From contig NZ_OX579588.1 of NCBI RefSeq assembly GCF_951229915.1, positions 1,641,001-1,705,000 of the forward strand: a DNA stretch of 64,000 nucleotides, in the 5' to 3' direction. Shown here piece by piece: positions 25,031-33,987 of the stretch. Position 1 is the first letter of the stretch, and each line of letters starts with the position of its first letter. The DNA comes from Candidatus Ornithobacterium hominis (GTDB lineage Bacteria > Bacteroidota > Bacteroidia > Flavobacteriales > Weeksellaceae). The notes beneath the pieces were generated by a model. The model was not told where the DNA came from, made no database searches, and saw only the letters and a list, made by a program, of their open reading frames with translations. The translations under genes and the position numbers were made by a program.

Positions 25031-26785
25031 TTAATTATTATCTTTAATACAACGCACGCTAAACCCGTTAGCTCGGTTGTAGTCGCTGTTGAGCGCATTG
25101 CTGTAGCCACCGCGGAAGTACATGTTGTGAGCGTAGGTACTGTCGTAAGCAGAGCTACTCCAGTAGTACCCGTTAGAACCACTGTAGTACAGTGAACCAT
25201 TGTAATAGCTATGGTGGCCAGCAACTGCAAGGTTTGGTAACTTATTTTGACTCCACATTTGATTATTATCACTATAATCACGGCTACCCGTTACAGCCTG
25301 ATGAAAGTCCTTCCACTCCTGGATAGTCGGAACATGGTAACCAGACGGACAAGGGTTATTAACTCCTCCTGCTCTCCACAACAATAAATCTGAACCTGAT
25401 GCATTTTCACCATTCGCTACCCAGTTAGCGCTTCCAGTAATAAACAAATTGCCTGCGTTTGTCCAACTTGTGGCTTTTTGTGAGGTAGTTCCTTGACCCT
25501 TAAACTCATGCCCATCACTCTTTCTCTGCCATTGGTATAATGAACCATGGGTTTTAATATCGTCGTGGGCAGCTTTGCCAAACAACTGCTGCTGTGGCTT
25601 AAAGTTTGCTCCTACTTTGGCATATTCCGCTCCTAAGTTGTAATTGAGCCACGTTCTATTGTAACCATTCGCTGTAACGGTAACGGGCAAGTAAACAAAC
25701 TGGTGGCGTAATTCTCCATTGGTTCTTTCTCCAAACTTCTTGTCTGGGATAACGCCTATCCCTTTGAGGATCACTTTGGATTCGCTCCCGTTTATATTAA
25801 TATTATAAGTTGCAATTTCGTAACTTTTCCCTGGCGCCAGCTGCTTAACTTGGTAACGCTTATCTCCTTTTACCTCTAGCGTCGCAGTCAACTCGCCTTG
25901 CACTTCAAAATTCCCTGCTGGGATATTAAGCGTGATTTCGTTAATGTCGCCATCTTGCCCTGGGAAGGTGGTTTTATCAATGCTTACGGCCTTATAACTT
26001 CCTTTTCCACCAGTGTAAGGTATTCTGATGCTAACTTTGTTGTCCTCATTATCTATAAGACTTTGTATGGTCGTGCTACCATGGGCAAACGACACGATAT
26101 AATGCTCTTGGTTTTGCAGGTTTGCGTTTCCTTTACCTACCGTTAATTGCTGCTCTGCAGTTAACCCTAATTTGCTGAATCTAGCCGTAAGCTGACCTGC
26201 CCGCGGCGTCCCGCTAAGCGTATACGTCAAAGTTTTGCTTTCGCCTCCATTTAGGCTAAGGCTGCAGTTGGCTGAGCAATTTACGTCTATTATTTCCCCT
26301 TCATTTTCTACCGTAACGGCATCAGAGAATTTAGCATTTTTAACTTCAGCGAATCCATTGTTGGTAATTTTGAAACTTACACTGGCGCCTTTTAATGCCA
26401 CGCCTCCTATAAATTGCCCGCTGATTTTTTCTGGCGATACTGCTACGCTTTGTGATGATGCGCTTCCTACATTGGGGATGCATTCCCACTGGGGGGCACC
26501 GCTTTCGTCCTCCCCAAGGTACATCTCAAGGCACTTCTTATCGGTATTATATATCATCATTCCTTCGCTCACATTTTCAAATTTCAAGCGCTGCGCTGTG
26601 CTAACATTTGGGAAGTGAACTCCCTGAGGTGTTGTAGGGTCTGCCCATTTTGTACCCGCAGGGGCTCCCTGAGGATTTATATAAGCAGCATCAAGAGTGC
26701 CCTTTGGCTGGTCTGTATTAACGCCCACCTGAGCGGTGGCTAAGACCGCTGGCAATACAACGAAAGAAAGTAACAATTTCTTCAT
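25031..26785 (-). CDS. Secreted FISUMP-domain protein B with Ig-like middle and hypervariable C-terminus
   Basis: A 584-residue paralog of the protein at 11190-12215. It has a signal peptide ending TAQ and the same VGVNTDQPKGTLDA segment, followed by a KFENVSEGMMIYNTD-CLEMY block common in secreted Bacteroidota proteins. One or more beta-sandwich domains (about 115-340) follow, with two cysteines in NCSANC. The FISUMP domain is at about 350-584: WLNYNLGAEYA, YQWQRKSDGHEFKG, LWRAGGVNNPCPSGYHVP, YYWSSSA and VRCIKDNN. Residues 524-576 are hypervariable relative to A. The promoter and leader are shared with A. No anchoring motif is recognised. The ligand is unknown. Confidence 0.85.
   Translation of the reverse strand: MKKLLLSFVVLPAVLATAQVGVNTDQPKGTLDAAYINPQGAPAGTKWADPTTPQGVHFPNVSTAQRLKFENVSEGMMIYNTDKKCLEMYLGEDESGAPQWECIPNVGSASSQSVAVSPEKISGQFIGGVALKGASVSFKITNNGFAEVKNAKFSDAVTVENEGEIIDVNCSANCSLSLNGGESKTLTYTLSGTPRAGQLTARFSKLGLTAEQQLTVGKGNANLQNQEHYIVSFAHGSTTIQSLIDNEDNKVSIRIPYTGGKGSYKAVSIDKTTFPGQDGDINEITLNIPAGNFEVQGELTATLEVKGDKRYQVKQLAPGKSYEIATYNININGSESKVILKGIGVIPDKKFGERTNGELRHQFVYLPVTVTANGYNRTWLNYNLGAEYAKVGANFKPQQQLFGKAAHDDIKTHGSLYQWQRKSDGHEFKGQGTTSQKATSWTNAGNLFITGSANWVANGENASGSDLLLWRAGGVNNPCPSGYHVPTIQEWKDFHQAVTGSRDYSDNNQMWSQNKLPNLAVAGHHSYYNGSLYYSGSNGYYWSSSAYDSTYAHNMYFRGGYSNALNSDYNRANGFSVRCIKDNN
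25058..25216 (-). other. Variable region of FISUMP gene B
   Basis: This codes residues 524-576, rich in TAC, AAC, CAC, GAC and AGC codons although the genome is AT-rich. It is two codons longer than region A because of an indel near its end. It is followed by the same GTGCGTTGTATTAAAGATAA tract. Confidence 0.7.
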
Positions 26786-27034
26786 TTGTTTTAATTTTTT
26801 TGGTTAATATTTGATTGATTGATTCTTTTCTTAGATTAAATTTTTGCTGTTTTTTTTGATTCTTCATTTAGAAAGAGCCCCAACCCGTGAGGCTCTTCTT
26901 TTTGAAGAAATTACTACTTTCACACAGGTGAAAATAGAAAAACCGCACAAGATTTTCTTGCACGGCTTTGCGGTTCGCTCCCGCAGGGAAGCAAAAAATT
27001 ATTATAAGTTACTGATAATGAGTTGTTTAGCTCA

Positions 27035-27088
27035 TTATTTGTGTGTGTGTGTGTGTTTACACTTTATTTTGAAACTCACAAATTTCAT
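27035..27088 (-). CDS. Possible 17-residue leader peptide, locus B
   Basis: Encodes MKFVSFKIKCKHTHTHK and a TAA stop. It equals the locus A frame minus one His-Thr unit. Not proven to be translated. Confidence 0.35.
   Translation of the reverse strand: MKFVSFKIKCKHTHTHK
27041..27056. repeat. (GT)8 microsatellite in leader B
   Basis: Eight GT units at the position of the eleven-unit tract of locus A. The difference of three units (6 bases) keeps the leader frame. Confidence 0.9.
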
Positions 27089-27158
27089 TTGTTAAAATTT
27101 CGTTATTTTTTTGTTAAAACTTTCTGTTGAGATTTTTTCTCTTTTCTCAACCTGCCCG

Positions 27159-27190
27159 CAAATGTATTTTACGTTTTTGAATTATGCAAA
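27159..27190 (-). promoter_or_regulatory. Promoter of FISUMP gene B
   Basis: Minus-strand TTTG (27190-27187), 20-base spacer, TACATTTG (27166-27159), the same as locus A. Confidence 0.75.
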
Positions 27191-27237
27191 TTTATTTTTT
27201 TTTGGGCAGAGGATTTTTTTTAAGGCTTTAGAAATTT

Positions 27238-28785
27238 TTATTTATTCTTTCTATCAGGTAATAATTTAAGGCTGTACAAATCTTTTCGGCGGTCTTTTAG
27301 ATTTTTTACTGAGCCTTGCTCATGCAGTTCTAGCAACAAATCTAAGTCTACGTCTTCTACCAAAATCATCTCGGTATTGGGCGTTGCTGCTGCCTTGATG
27401 CCATCGGCCGGGAATGCGAAATCACAAGGCGTGAACACCATCGACTGTGAATATTGGATATCCATATTATGAACTTTAGGCAAATTCCCTACACTACCTG
27501 CTATTGCCACATAACATTCATTCTCTATTGCCCGAGCTTGGGCACAATACCGAACGCGCGAGAAGCCGTTTTGAGTGTCTGTCAAGAACGGGACAAACAA
27601 TATATCCATTCCTTGGTCTGCCAACAGGCGGCTGAGCTCAGGAAATTCAGAGTCGTAACAAATTAGAATTCCGATTTTACCACAATCGGTGTCAAAAACT
27701 TTAACCTGGCTACCGCCCTTCAATCCCCAGGCTTTTACTTCATCTGGCGTGATATGAATTTTCTCATAACGTTCCACCGAGCCATCTCTACGGCACAGGA
27801 ACCCGATGTTGTATAGCTGGTCATCTACCACTTCTGGCATGCTCCCTGTGATGATATTGATGTTGTATTGCATTGCCAATTCAGAGAATCGCTCTTTAAA
27901 TCGTTGCGTAAATTCTGCTAATTTACGGATTGCTTCTGCCTCAGATAAATGGTTGTAATCGGCCATCAGCGGCGCATTGAAGTACTCGGGAAACATCGCA
28001 AAATCGCTTCGGTAGCCCGAGAGCGTGTCTACGAAATATTCTGCCTGCTCCATTACATCTTCAAAGCTTTTGTAGGCACGCATCTGCCACTGAATCAGCC
28101 CTAAACGCACCACCGATTTCGTCGTCTGCGTAATTTCCTCTTCCACTTCTTCGTAGTAAATATTGTCCCACTCCATTAGGATGGCATTTTTGTCTGAAAG
28201 CTTATCATCGGGCAAATAATTCCTCAAAATCCTCGTGGGGCGGAAATCATTAGAAATCTGAAAATTCAGCACACTATCGTGAATTTCTTTGTCACGTACT
28301 TTCTGTATATACTGTTTTGGCGTCATCTCGTCCGCATACTTGTGGTAATTGGGCATTCTACCGCCAAAGGCAATCCCTTTAAGGTTCAGTTTTTCGCACA
28401 GTTCACGGCGATACTCGTACAAGCGCCGCCCCAACTTCATTCCCCTAAAACTGGGGTGAACAAAGATGTCTATACCATAGAGTACATTCCCGTGGGGCGT
28501 GTGCGTAGAGAAGGTTTCTTTGCCCGTGATGGAATCGTAGGTATGGTGTTTATCAATCTTCTTATCAGGAACGATGATGCTAAGCGCCACTGCAGCGATT
28601 TCATTATTAATTTTCAGTGCGACTTGCCCTTCTGGGAATTTTTCTATCAAAATTTTGATTTGTTCTTCCTCCCAAATGTTGTGTGCCATGCTGGCATAGG
28701 CGGCCTTCATGGTGGCTGCAAGTGCTGGGTAATCTTCTGCCGTTAAGTATCTTAGCTGAATGTTTTCTATATTTTCTGCTTTCAT
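27238..28785 (-). CDS. GNAT acetyltransferase / carbon-nitrogen hydrolase fusion
   Basis: A 515-residue two-domain protein. Residues about 10-205 are a GNAT N-acetyltransferase (GIDIFVHPSFRGMKLGRRLYEYRR contains the acetyl-CoA loop). Residues about 225-510 are a nitrilase-superfamily amidohydrolase with the Glu-Lys-Cys triad in MFPEYF, YEKIHITPDE and ILICYDSEFPEL. The pairing is known in many bacteria; the substrate is not established, though an amide or N-acyl metabolite is likely. It is monocistronic, and its 3' end abuts a dispersed repeat motif. Confidence 0.9.
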   Translation of the reverse strand: MKAENIENIQLRYLTAEDYPALAATMKAAYASMAHNIWEEEQIKILIEKFPEGQVALKINNEIAAVALSIIVPDKKIDKHHTYDSITGKETFSTHTPHGNVLYGIDIFVHPSFRGMKLGRRLYEYRRELCEKLNLKGIAFGGRMPNYHKYADEMTPKQYIQKVRDKEIHDSVLNFQISNDFRPTRILRNYLPDDKLSDKNAILMEWDNIYYEEVEEEITQTTKSVVRLGLIQWQMRAYKSFEDVMEQAEYFVDTLSGYRSDFAMFPEYFNAPLMADYNHLSEAEAIRKLAEFTQRFKERFSELAMQYNINIITGSMPEVVDDQLYNIGFLCRRDGSVERYEKIHITPDEVKAWGLKGGSQVKVFDTDCGKIGILICYDSEFPELSRLLADQGMDILFVPFLTDTQNGFSRVRYCAQARAIENECYVAIAGSVGNLPKVHNMDIQYSQSMVFTPCDFAFPADGIKAAATPNTEMILVEDVDLDLLLELHEQGSVKNLKDRRKDLYSLKLLPDRKNK

Positions 28786-29194
28786 TGATTCAAAAATGGT
28801 TTCCGCAAATGTACATTTTTTAGAATTTTAGTTACAGCAATCTCATGATTGGTCTACTTAAATATTCATCAATTTTCACATTTTTTTTTAAAGGCTTAAA
28901 AAAATTAAGAAAACTGACAGAAATAATGTTTGTTAATTCAAAAAAAATAACTTTGGGTTTTGAAATTTCTTAATATTTCCATTGGAAAAGTCATATAAAT
29001 TTTTGGCTTTTCTTTTTTTAGCCAAATTTTAATGATTTTTTTTAAAGGCTTAAAAAATTTATTTACAAATATAATTTGAATTTACTCGCTGCTTGCCAAA
29101 GCCAATTTTAACGAACTTATAACATACAAAAGGCTAACTTTATTGCGAAAAAAAAATGGGTAATCCTTAATTTTACCTTTTTAAAAACTTCGCT
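28786..29194. other. 409-base intergenic region with two dispersed motifs and a possible small RNA
   Basis: Divergent promoter region between the nitrilase fusion (-) and the TPR gene (+). It holds AAGGCTTA motifs at 28891 and 29045, a + strand TAACTTTG minus-7-like element at 28948-28955, and a GGCT/AGCC hairpin at about 28996-29030. No supported coding frame. Confidence 0.35.
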
Positions 29195-32167
29195 ATGCGC
29201 AAAAATTTTCTTCTGCTTTCTGCATTCGGTTTTGCTGGTTTACTGCAGGCACAGATCTCGAACATTGATTTCCGTGAAAACAAAGAATTTCATCGAGCTC
29301 AGTTTCTCTACCAAGAGCAATCTTACTGGGCAAGTCAGCATACTTTTGAAAAGTATTTGCAAAAAGAAAATATTGCAACCGATGAAGAAGAAATTGCGGC
29401 CTACTTCGCTGCGCTTACTTCGCTTATCAATAATCAAGACGGAGGCCAAGCGCGGCTGATGAGTTTCCAGGCAACGTACCCACGCAGCAGCTTGAGCCAA
29501 CAAGGCACGTGGCATTTGGGTAGCTATTACCTCTCTAAAGGCGATTATGATAAAGCTTTTGATTATTTATCTCGTAGAAATTTGAGTGATTTACCCGCTT
29601 ATCAGCAAGATGAATTTCGGTTTAAATTGGGGTATGTCAACTTCATGAAAGACCGAAAAAATCAGGCTTTAAACTATTTAAAACCTTTGACTCGACATGC
29701 CGTCTATGGGGAGGATGCTAAATATTATGTTGGGCACATCTATTACAGCCAAAGAAAGTATGATTTAGCTCAGCCTTACTTTGAGGAATTGCAACAGCGG
29801 AATCCTGTTTTCCGCCAACGATTGTTGCCTTATATGGTTCAAATTAAATTTAATGATGAGAATTATAACGAAGCCATTCGACTGGGCAAAGAGCAATTAA
29901 CGGCCTACCAAGATGCTCATCTCACCAGTGAGATTTCTAAAATCGTGGGCGAAAGTTATTTTCACCAAGGGCAGTACGACCAAAGCATTCCATATCTAGA
30001 AGCTTACACAGGCGAAATGTCTGCAGCTGATTACTATCAACTGGGCTATGCCTATTATCAACAAAAAAATTATGAAAAATCTATTTCGCTTTTCAATAAA
30101 ATTGTAGCGGGAAATGATAAAATGGCACAAATCGCTTACTACCAATTAGGAAACGCTTATTTGCAAACTAACCGAAAGGAACAAGCTTTAGCCGCCTTTC
30201 AATCGGCTGGGAAAATGGATTTTGATGCCGCTCTGCAGGAAGACGCATATTATCACTACGCTAAGCTAAGTTATGATGTCGGGAATCCTTATGAAAGTAC
30301 GCCAGTAACATTGCAAAAATATTTAACCCAATACCCGAGTGGAGCACATCGCAAGGAAATCCAAAATTTGCTGGTGGATGCTTACATCACTTCTGGAGAT
30401 TATCGTCAAGCAGCGGAGATGCTCCGACCAATTCAGAATAAAAATGCTGAACAGAATAAAACCTTCCAATTAGCCAATTATTTGTATGCCACTACTTTAT
30501 ATAAGAACGGAAAGTTAAATGAGGCTAAAAATTATTTCACTACGGCTCGCCAAATCAGTGCAGATGATGTGGTGACGGCTCGTGCTGAGTTTTGGCTCGG
30601 TGAAATTGCTTATCGCCAAGGGAAATACGGCGAAGCCCTGAATTTTTTTAAAGGCTTAGAAAATTTCCCGAAAGATTTCAATGAGAGAAAGGAATTAAGC
30701 TATCAGTTAGGGTACACGCATTATAAATTAAAGAATTTCCCGCAATCAGAAAAGTATTTCAAAACCTACTTGGCAACCAATCCGCCAGGGGAATTCAAAG
30801 CTGATGCCCGTATGCGCTTGGCAGATAGTTATGTAGGCAATAGAAATAATGAGCAAGCTGTGGCGGTTTACGAAGAAGTCGAAAAGTCAAATAATCAAAT
30901 GGCTGATGAGGCCGCTTATAGCCGTGCTATTGTCTTGGGGTTAACGAAAGGAAGTGCCGCAAAAGCTCAAGCTTTAGAAAATTTCATCAAGGCTTATCCA
31001 GTTTCAAAATTTAATGACCAAGCTCAGCTGGAATTGGCAGATGCTTATGTAGATTTGGAGCAAATCAATTCAGCAAATTTGGTTTTGGATAATCTCATTA
31101 AGCATACCAACGCAGATTTTGCTGCTGAGGCTCATTTACGCAAGGGTTTTATTTTTTACAATCAGGGGCAAACTAAAGAGGCTTTGCGCCAATTTGAAAA
31201 GGTGACGGAGAAAAAACCTGGCGCTAAACAGGCGATTCAAGCGATTGAAAATGCAAAGCGCATTTACTTGAATAATAGTGACTATAAAGGTTTTGAGCGT
31301 TGGGTTTCTCGATTTGATTATTACCAAATCGATGTGAACGAAATCCAAACTTTGGCGTTGGATAATGCTTTGAAAAGCTTTGATGCTAATAATTACCCAG
31401 CCGCCATCGCTGCTTTGGGAAATTTACTGAAAGATTATCCTCAGCTTCAAAAAAATGACCAAGTGAATTATGCGCTGGGCGAATCTTATTACCAAACCAA
31501 TCAGTGGGATGCTGCGCTGAAACCCCTAAATGCCGCAGCTGCCATAAATGGAAATTACCAAAGTGATGCGTTGCTGCGTTTAGCTCAAATTTATTTAAAT
31601 AAAAATCAAATAACCGAGGCAAAGTTGAGCTTGGAAGCTTTATATAATAATACTTCAAATCTGGCTTATCAAAGTTTTGCAGAAATTCATCTAATGCGAA
31701 TTTATGCCAAAGAAAATAATACCAAAGCTACTGAATTAGCACAGAAAGTTCTGACTAATTCTAAAAATGAAACCTCTGTGAGAGAAGAAGCTGAGTTGAT
31801 TTTGGCTCGTGAACTCTACCACAACGGGCAAAAAGCTGATGCCGAGAAATCTTATAAGGCTTTAGAAAATGCTTCTTCCACAGCAGTACGTGCAGAGGCA
31901 CTCTATTACAAAGCGCTTCTGCTTAATGAGAGAAAAAGTTTTGAGGCCTCCAATCAGGTAATTTTTGAGCTAGCTTCTAAATATGCTGACCAACAGCTCT
32001 GGGGTAGCCAAGCGCTAGTGGTGATGGCAGATAATTACTACCAACAAGGTGATTTGTACCAAGCAAATCACACCATTGAGAGTATTTTAGAGAATTACAA
32101 AGATTTTCCTGAGGTTTCTAAAAAAGCAAAAGTGTTGCAACAAAAAATTAAAGCCAAGAAAAAATAA
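29195..32167 (+). CDS. Large secreted tetratricopeptide-repeat protein
   Basis: A 990-residue protein with signal peptide MRKNFLLLSAFGFAGLLQAQ, so it is periplasmic or outer-membrane associated. The rest is almost entirely TPR/Sel1-like helical repeats: about 20 repeats with recurrent Y-x-x-G-x-Y and A-x-x-x-F patterns, for example YYQLGYAYYQQKNYEKSISL and AEFWLGEIAYRQGKYGEAL. It is a scaffold rather than an enzyme. It is followed after 3 bases by an outer-membrane barrel gene, and the two probably work together in envelope assembly or uptake. A dispersed-motif copy lies inside the frame at 30651 (reads KGLENF). Confidence 0.85.
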   Translation: MRKNFLLLSAFGFAGLLQAQISNIDFRENKEFHRAQFLYQEQSYWASQHTFEKYLQKENIATDEEEIAAYFAALTSLINNQDGGQARLMSFQATYPRSSLSQQGTWHLGSYYLSKGDYDKAFDYLSRRNLSDLPAYQQDEFRFKLGYVNFMKDRKNQALNYLKPLTRHAVYGEDAKYYVGHIYYSQRKYDLAQPYFEELQQRNPVFRQRLLPYMVQIKFNDENYNEAIRLGKEQLTAYQDAHLTSEISKIVGESYFHQGQYDQSIPYLEAYTGEMSAADYYQLGYAYYQQKNYEKSISLFNKIVAGNDKMAQIAYYQLGNAYLQTNRKEQALAAFQSAGKMDFDAALQEDAYYHYAKLSYDVGNPYESTPVTLQKYLTQYPSGAHRKEIQNLLVDAYITSGDYRQAAEMLRPIQNKNAEQNKTFQLANYLYATTLYKNGKLNEAKNYFTTARQISADDVVTARAEFWLGEIAYRQGKYGEALNFFKGLENFPKDFNERKELSYQLGYTHYKLKNFPQSEKYFKTYLATNPPGEFKADARMRLADSYVGNRNNEQAVAVYEEVEKSNNQMADEAAYSRAIVLGLTKGSAAKAQALENFIKAYPVSKFNDQAQLELADAYVDLEQINSANLVLDNLIKHTNADFAAEAHLRKGFIFYNQGQTKEALRQFEKVTEKKPGAKQAIQAIENAKRIYLNNSDYKGFERWVSRFDYYQIDVNEIQTLALDNALKSFDANNYPAAIAALGNLLKDYPQLQKNDQVNYALGESYYQTNQWDAALKPLNAAAAINGNYQSDALLRLAQIYLNKNQITEAKLSLEALYNNTSNLAYQSFAEIHLMRIYAKENNTKATELAQKVLTNSKNETSVREEAELILARELYHNGQKADAEKSYKALENASSTAVRAEALYYKALLLNERKSFEASNQVIFELASKYADQQLWGSQALVVMADNYYQQGDLYQANHTIESILENYKDFPEVSKKAKVLQQKIKAKKK

Positions 32168-32170
32168 ATT

Positions 32171-33904
32171 ATGAAAAAAATTATTTTCCCTATTACATTC
32201 GTTCTTAGTATTTTTTCCATGGCTCAAATCAAGCAGGGCGATGTGAATGTAAACCGCAAAGACGACATTCAGCAAGGGAGCGTTACCGTGAATCGTGTAT
32301 ACGAACCCAATGTGGAAGCTGCTGAAAAAATTAAGCAAACACCACAAGAAAAAACAGAAATTCAAAAAAAATATCAGCCTAGCTATACACCAAAAGATTT
32401 GGCTGCGGCTTCCGATTTTGAAACTTCAACTTTGCGTGCGGAGGAGTTGCCCGTAGAGAATTCTAGGAATTTCAGAAATTATTTTGAGGCTGGATATGGT
32501 AACAATTCTAATTTAGATTTAAATGCTTTTGTGGATTACGAATTTGATGAAAGTTCTTCTATCGGTGTAAGTGCAGGCTATCGTTCAGCCAAAGCGAATT
32601 TAAAAAATTCCATTATAGATGATGGCTTTACACATTTTAATGCAGATGGATTCTACCGTTATAATTTAGCAAACGCAGTGGCAAAGGTAGGTATTGGGGC
32701 GAGACTGAGCGGCTATGATTTATATGGTTATGCACCAGAAATAACCTCAACCCAAATCGGTAAAAACAATTACTTATCTTACACGCATTTGAAAGCTTAC
32801 GGGATTTATGATATTTTCGATAGCTATTGGCTCAATGATATAAAAGCAGAATATCATTTCTTTCGTAGCAATTACAAATCTAGAGAAAACCACATCAAAT
32901 TAAATGCAAATGTGGGTAGTAAAGATTTATTTGACTTTAGCTTATTGGGTAGTGAATCTTTTGGATTAATTTCAAAGGGAAATTTAGAATTTCTGAACAG
33001 TCATTTTGATTTCTCTTTCCTTCAACAAAGGAAAGCTTATAACTTTTTAAACCTTGGGCTTACCCCGCAAATTGCTTGGCTAGGTGACTTTATTGATATT
33101 ACAGCGGGCGCCAACATTCAGTATTTGAATCAGCCAGAAGGTCAAAACAAGGTTTACATAGCCCCACAAGCAGAATTTACCGTGAAGCCAACGCCAGAAT
33201 TTAACTTCTTAGGCGGCATAAATGGTGGTGTAGACTTGAGAAGTTTTCAGGAATTAGCTGATTTTAATCCCTATTTATTCGGTCATCAAGCGTTAAAACC
33301 CTCCATCAATCGCTTAGGCTTTTACATCGGTTTAAAAGGAGATGTTGGCTCAGATTTCAAATATACTGTGACAGCGGGTTATCAAAAATTAGAAAACATA
33401 TTAGGTTTTCTCAATGTTCCGTTCAGCTACAGCTCGGCAGTTCCTTTCGGTAATGGGAACACGTTCCATAGTTATTACGACGACGGTAATAGAAATCATC
33501 TCGAGGCTAACATCAATTATTTCGGAATCAATAATTTAGACTTAAATGCAGTTTTAAACTATCAGAAATTCAATTTAAATAATCTGAAAGAAGTTTATGA
33601 AGTCCCTACATTGCAAGCAAGTCTAGGGGCTAATTACCGATTGCTACAGCAAAAGTTAAAATTGGGTGGTGATATTTTCTTTGTAGGGAGTAGAAAAACT
33701 TGGGTTGGCGAAGATTTTTCTGCCGGGGAAGAAGCTAACTTAAATTCCTACTTAGATTTAAATTTAAACGCACGCTACCAAATTACCAACCAATGGAATG
33801 TCTTTATAAAAGGTCAAAATTTGATAAATAATAATTATCAACGTTTTTACCACTATCGTGTACAGGGAGCACACATCATTGGTGGAATTATGTTTAAGTT
33901 TTAA
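32171..33904 (+). CDS. Outer-membrane beta-barrel protein (TonB-receptor-like annotation)
   Basis: A 577-residue protein with signal peptide MKKIIFPITFVLSIFSMAQ. A short polar N-terminal part (about 20-100) is followed by a barrel of alternating strands (NYFEAGYGNNSNLDLNAF, VGIGARLSGYDLYG, and a C-terminal VQGAHIIGGIMFKF strand). Homologues are often labelled TonB-dependent receptors, but I see no plug domain or TonB box, so this is barrel-only. It is coupled to the preceding TPR gene (3-base gap). Confidence 0.75.
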   Translation: MKKIIFPITFVLSIFSMAQIKQGDVNVNRKDDIQQGSVTVNRVYEPNVEAAEKIKQTPQEKTEIQKKYQPSYTPKDLAAASDFETSTLRAEELPVENSRNFRNYFEAGYGNNSNLDLNAFVDYEFDESSSIGVSAGYRSAKANLKNSIIDDGFTHFNADGFYRYNLANAVAKVGIGARLSGYDLYGYAPEITSTQIGKNNYLSYTHLKAYGIYDIFDSYWLNDIKAEYHFFRSNYKSRENHIKLNANVGSKDLFDFSLLGSESFGLISKGNLEFLNSHFDFSFLQQRKAYNFLNLGLTPQIAWLGDFIDITAGANIQYLNQPEGQNKVYIAPQAEFTVKPTPEFNFLGGINGGVDLRSFQELADFNPYLFGHQALKPSINRLGFYIGLKGDVGSDFKYTVTAGYQKLENILGFLNVPFSYSSAVPFGNGNTFHSYYDDGNRNHLEANINYFGINNLDLNAVLNYQKFNLNNLKEVYEVPTLQASLGANYRLLQQKLKLGGDIFFVGSRKTWVGEDFSAGEEANLNSYLDLNLNARYQITNQWNVFIKGQNLINNNYQRFYHYRVQGAHIIGGIMFKF

Positions 33905-33928
33905 ATTTTCTAAGCCTTAAAAAAAATA

Positions 33929-33963
33929 AAAATCCGATGGGAATTTTCTCATCGGATTTTTTA
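33929..33963. terminator. Bidirectional terminator
   Basis: AAAATCCGATG / CATCGGATTTTTT stem between the convergent barrel gene (+) and fbaA (-), flanked by two TAAGCCTT/AAAGCCTT dispersed motifs (33911, 33963). The same CCGATG/CATCGG terminator core recurs at 42735-42772. Confidence 0.85.
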
Positions 33964-33987
33964 AAGCCTTAAAAAATTTTGGCTAAA

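Larger units (their letters stand above)
26786..27152 (-). promoter_or_regulatory. Structured 5' leader of FISUMP gene B
   Basis: It has the same order of elements as leader A: hairpin at 27126-27151, small ORF at 27035-27088, an ATAATGAG/CTCATTAT stem, the terminator-like CCGC...GCGG stem followed by T5, and the AAGAGCC/GGCTCTT stem. Differences from A are scattered single bases and the repeat length. The stems are preserved. Confidence 0.6.

Noticed and set aside
25031..26785. Type IX sorting domain on the FISUMP proteins
   Set aside because: Both end at VRCIKDNN of the FISUMP domain; no C-terminal sorting domain follows.
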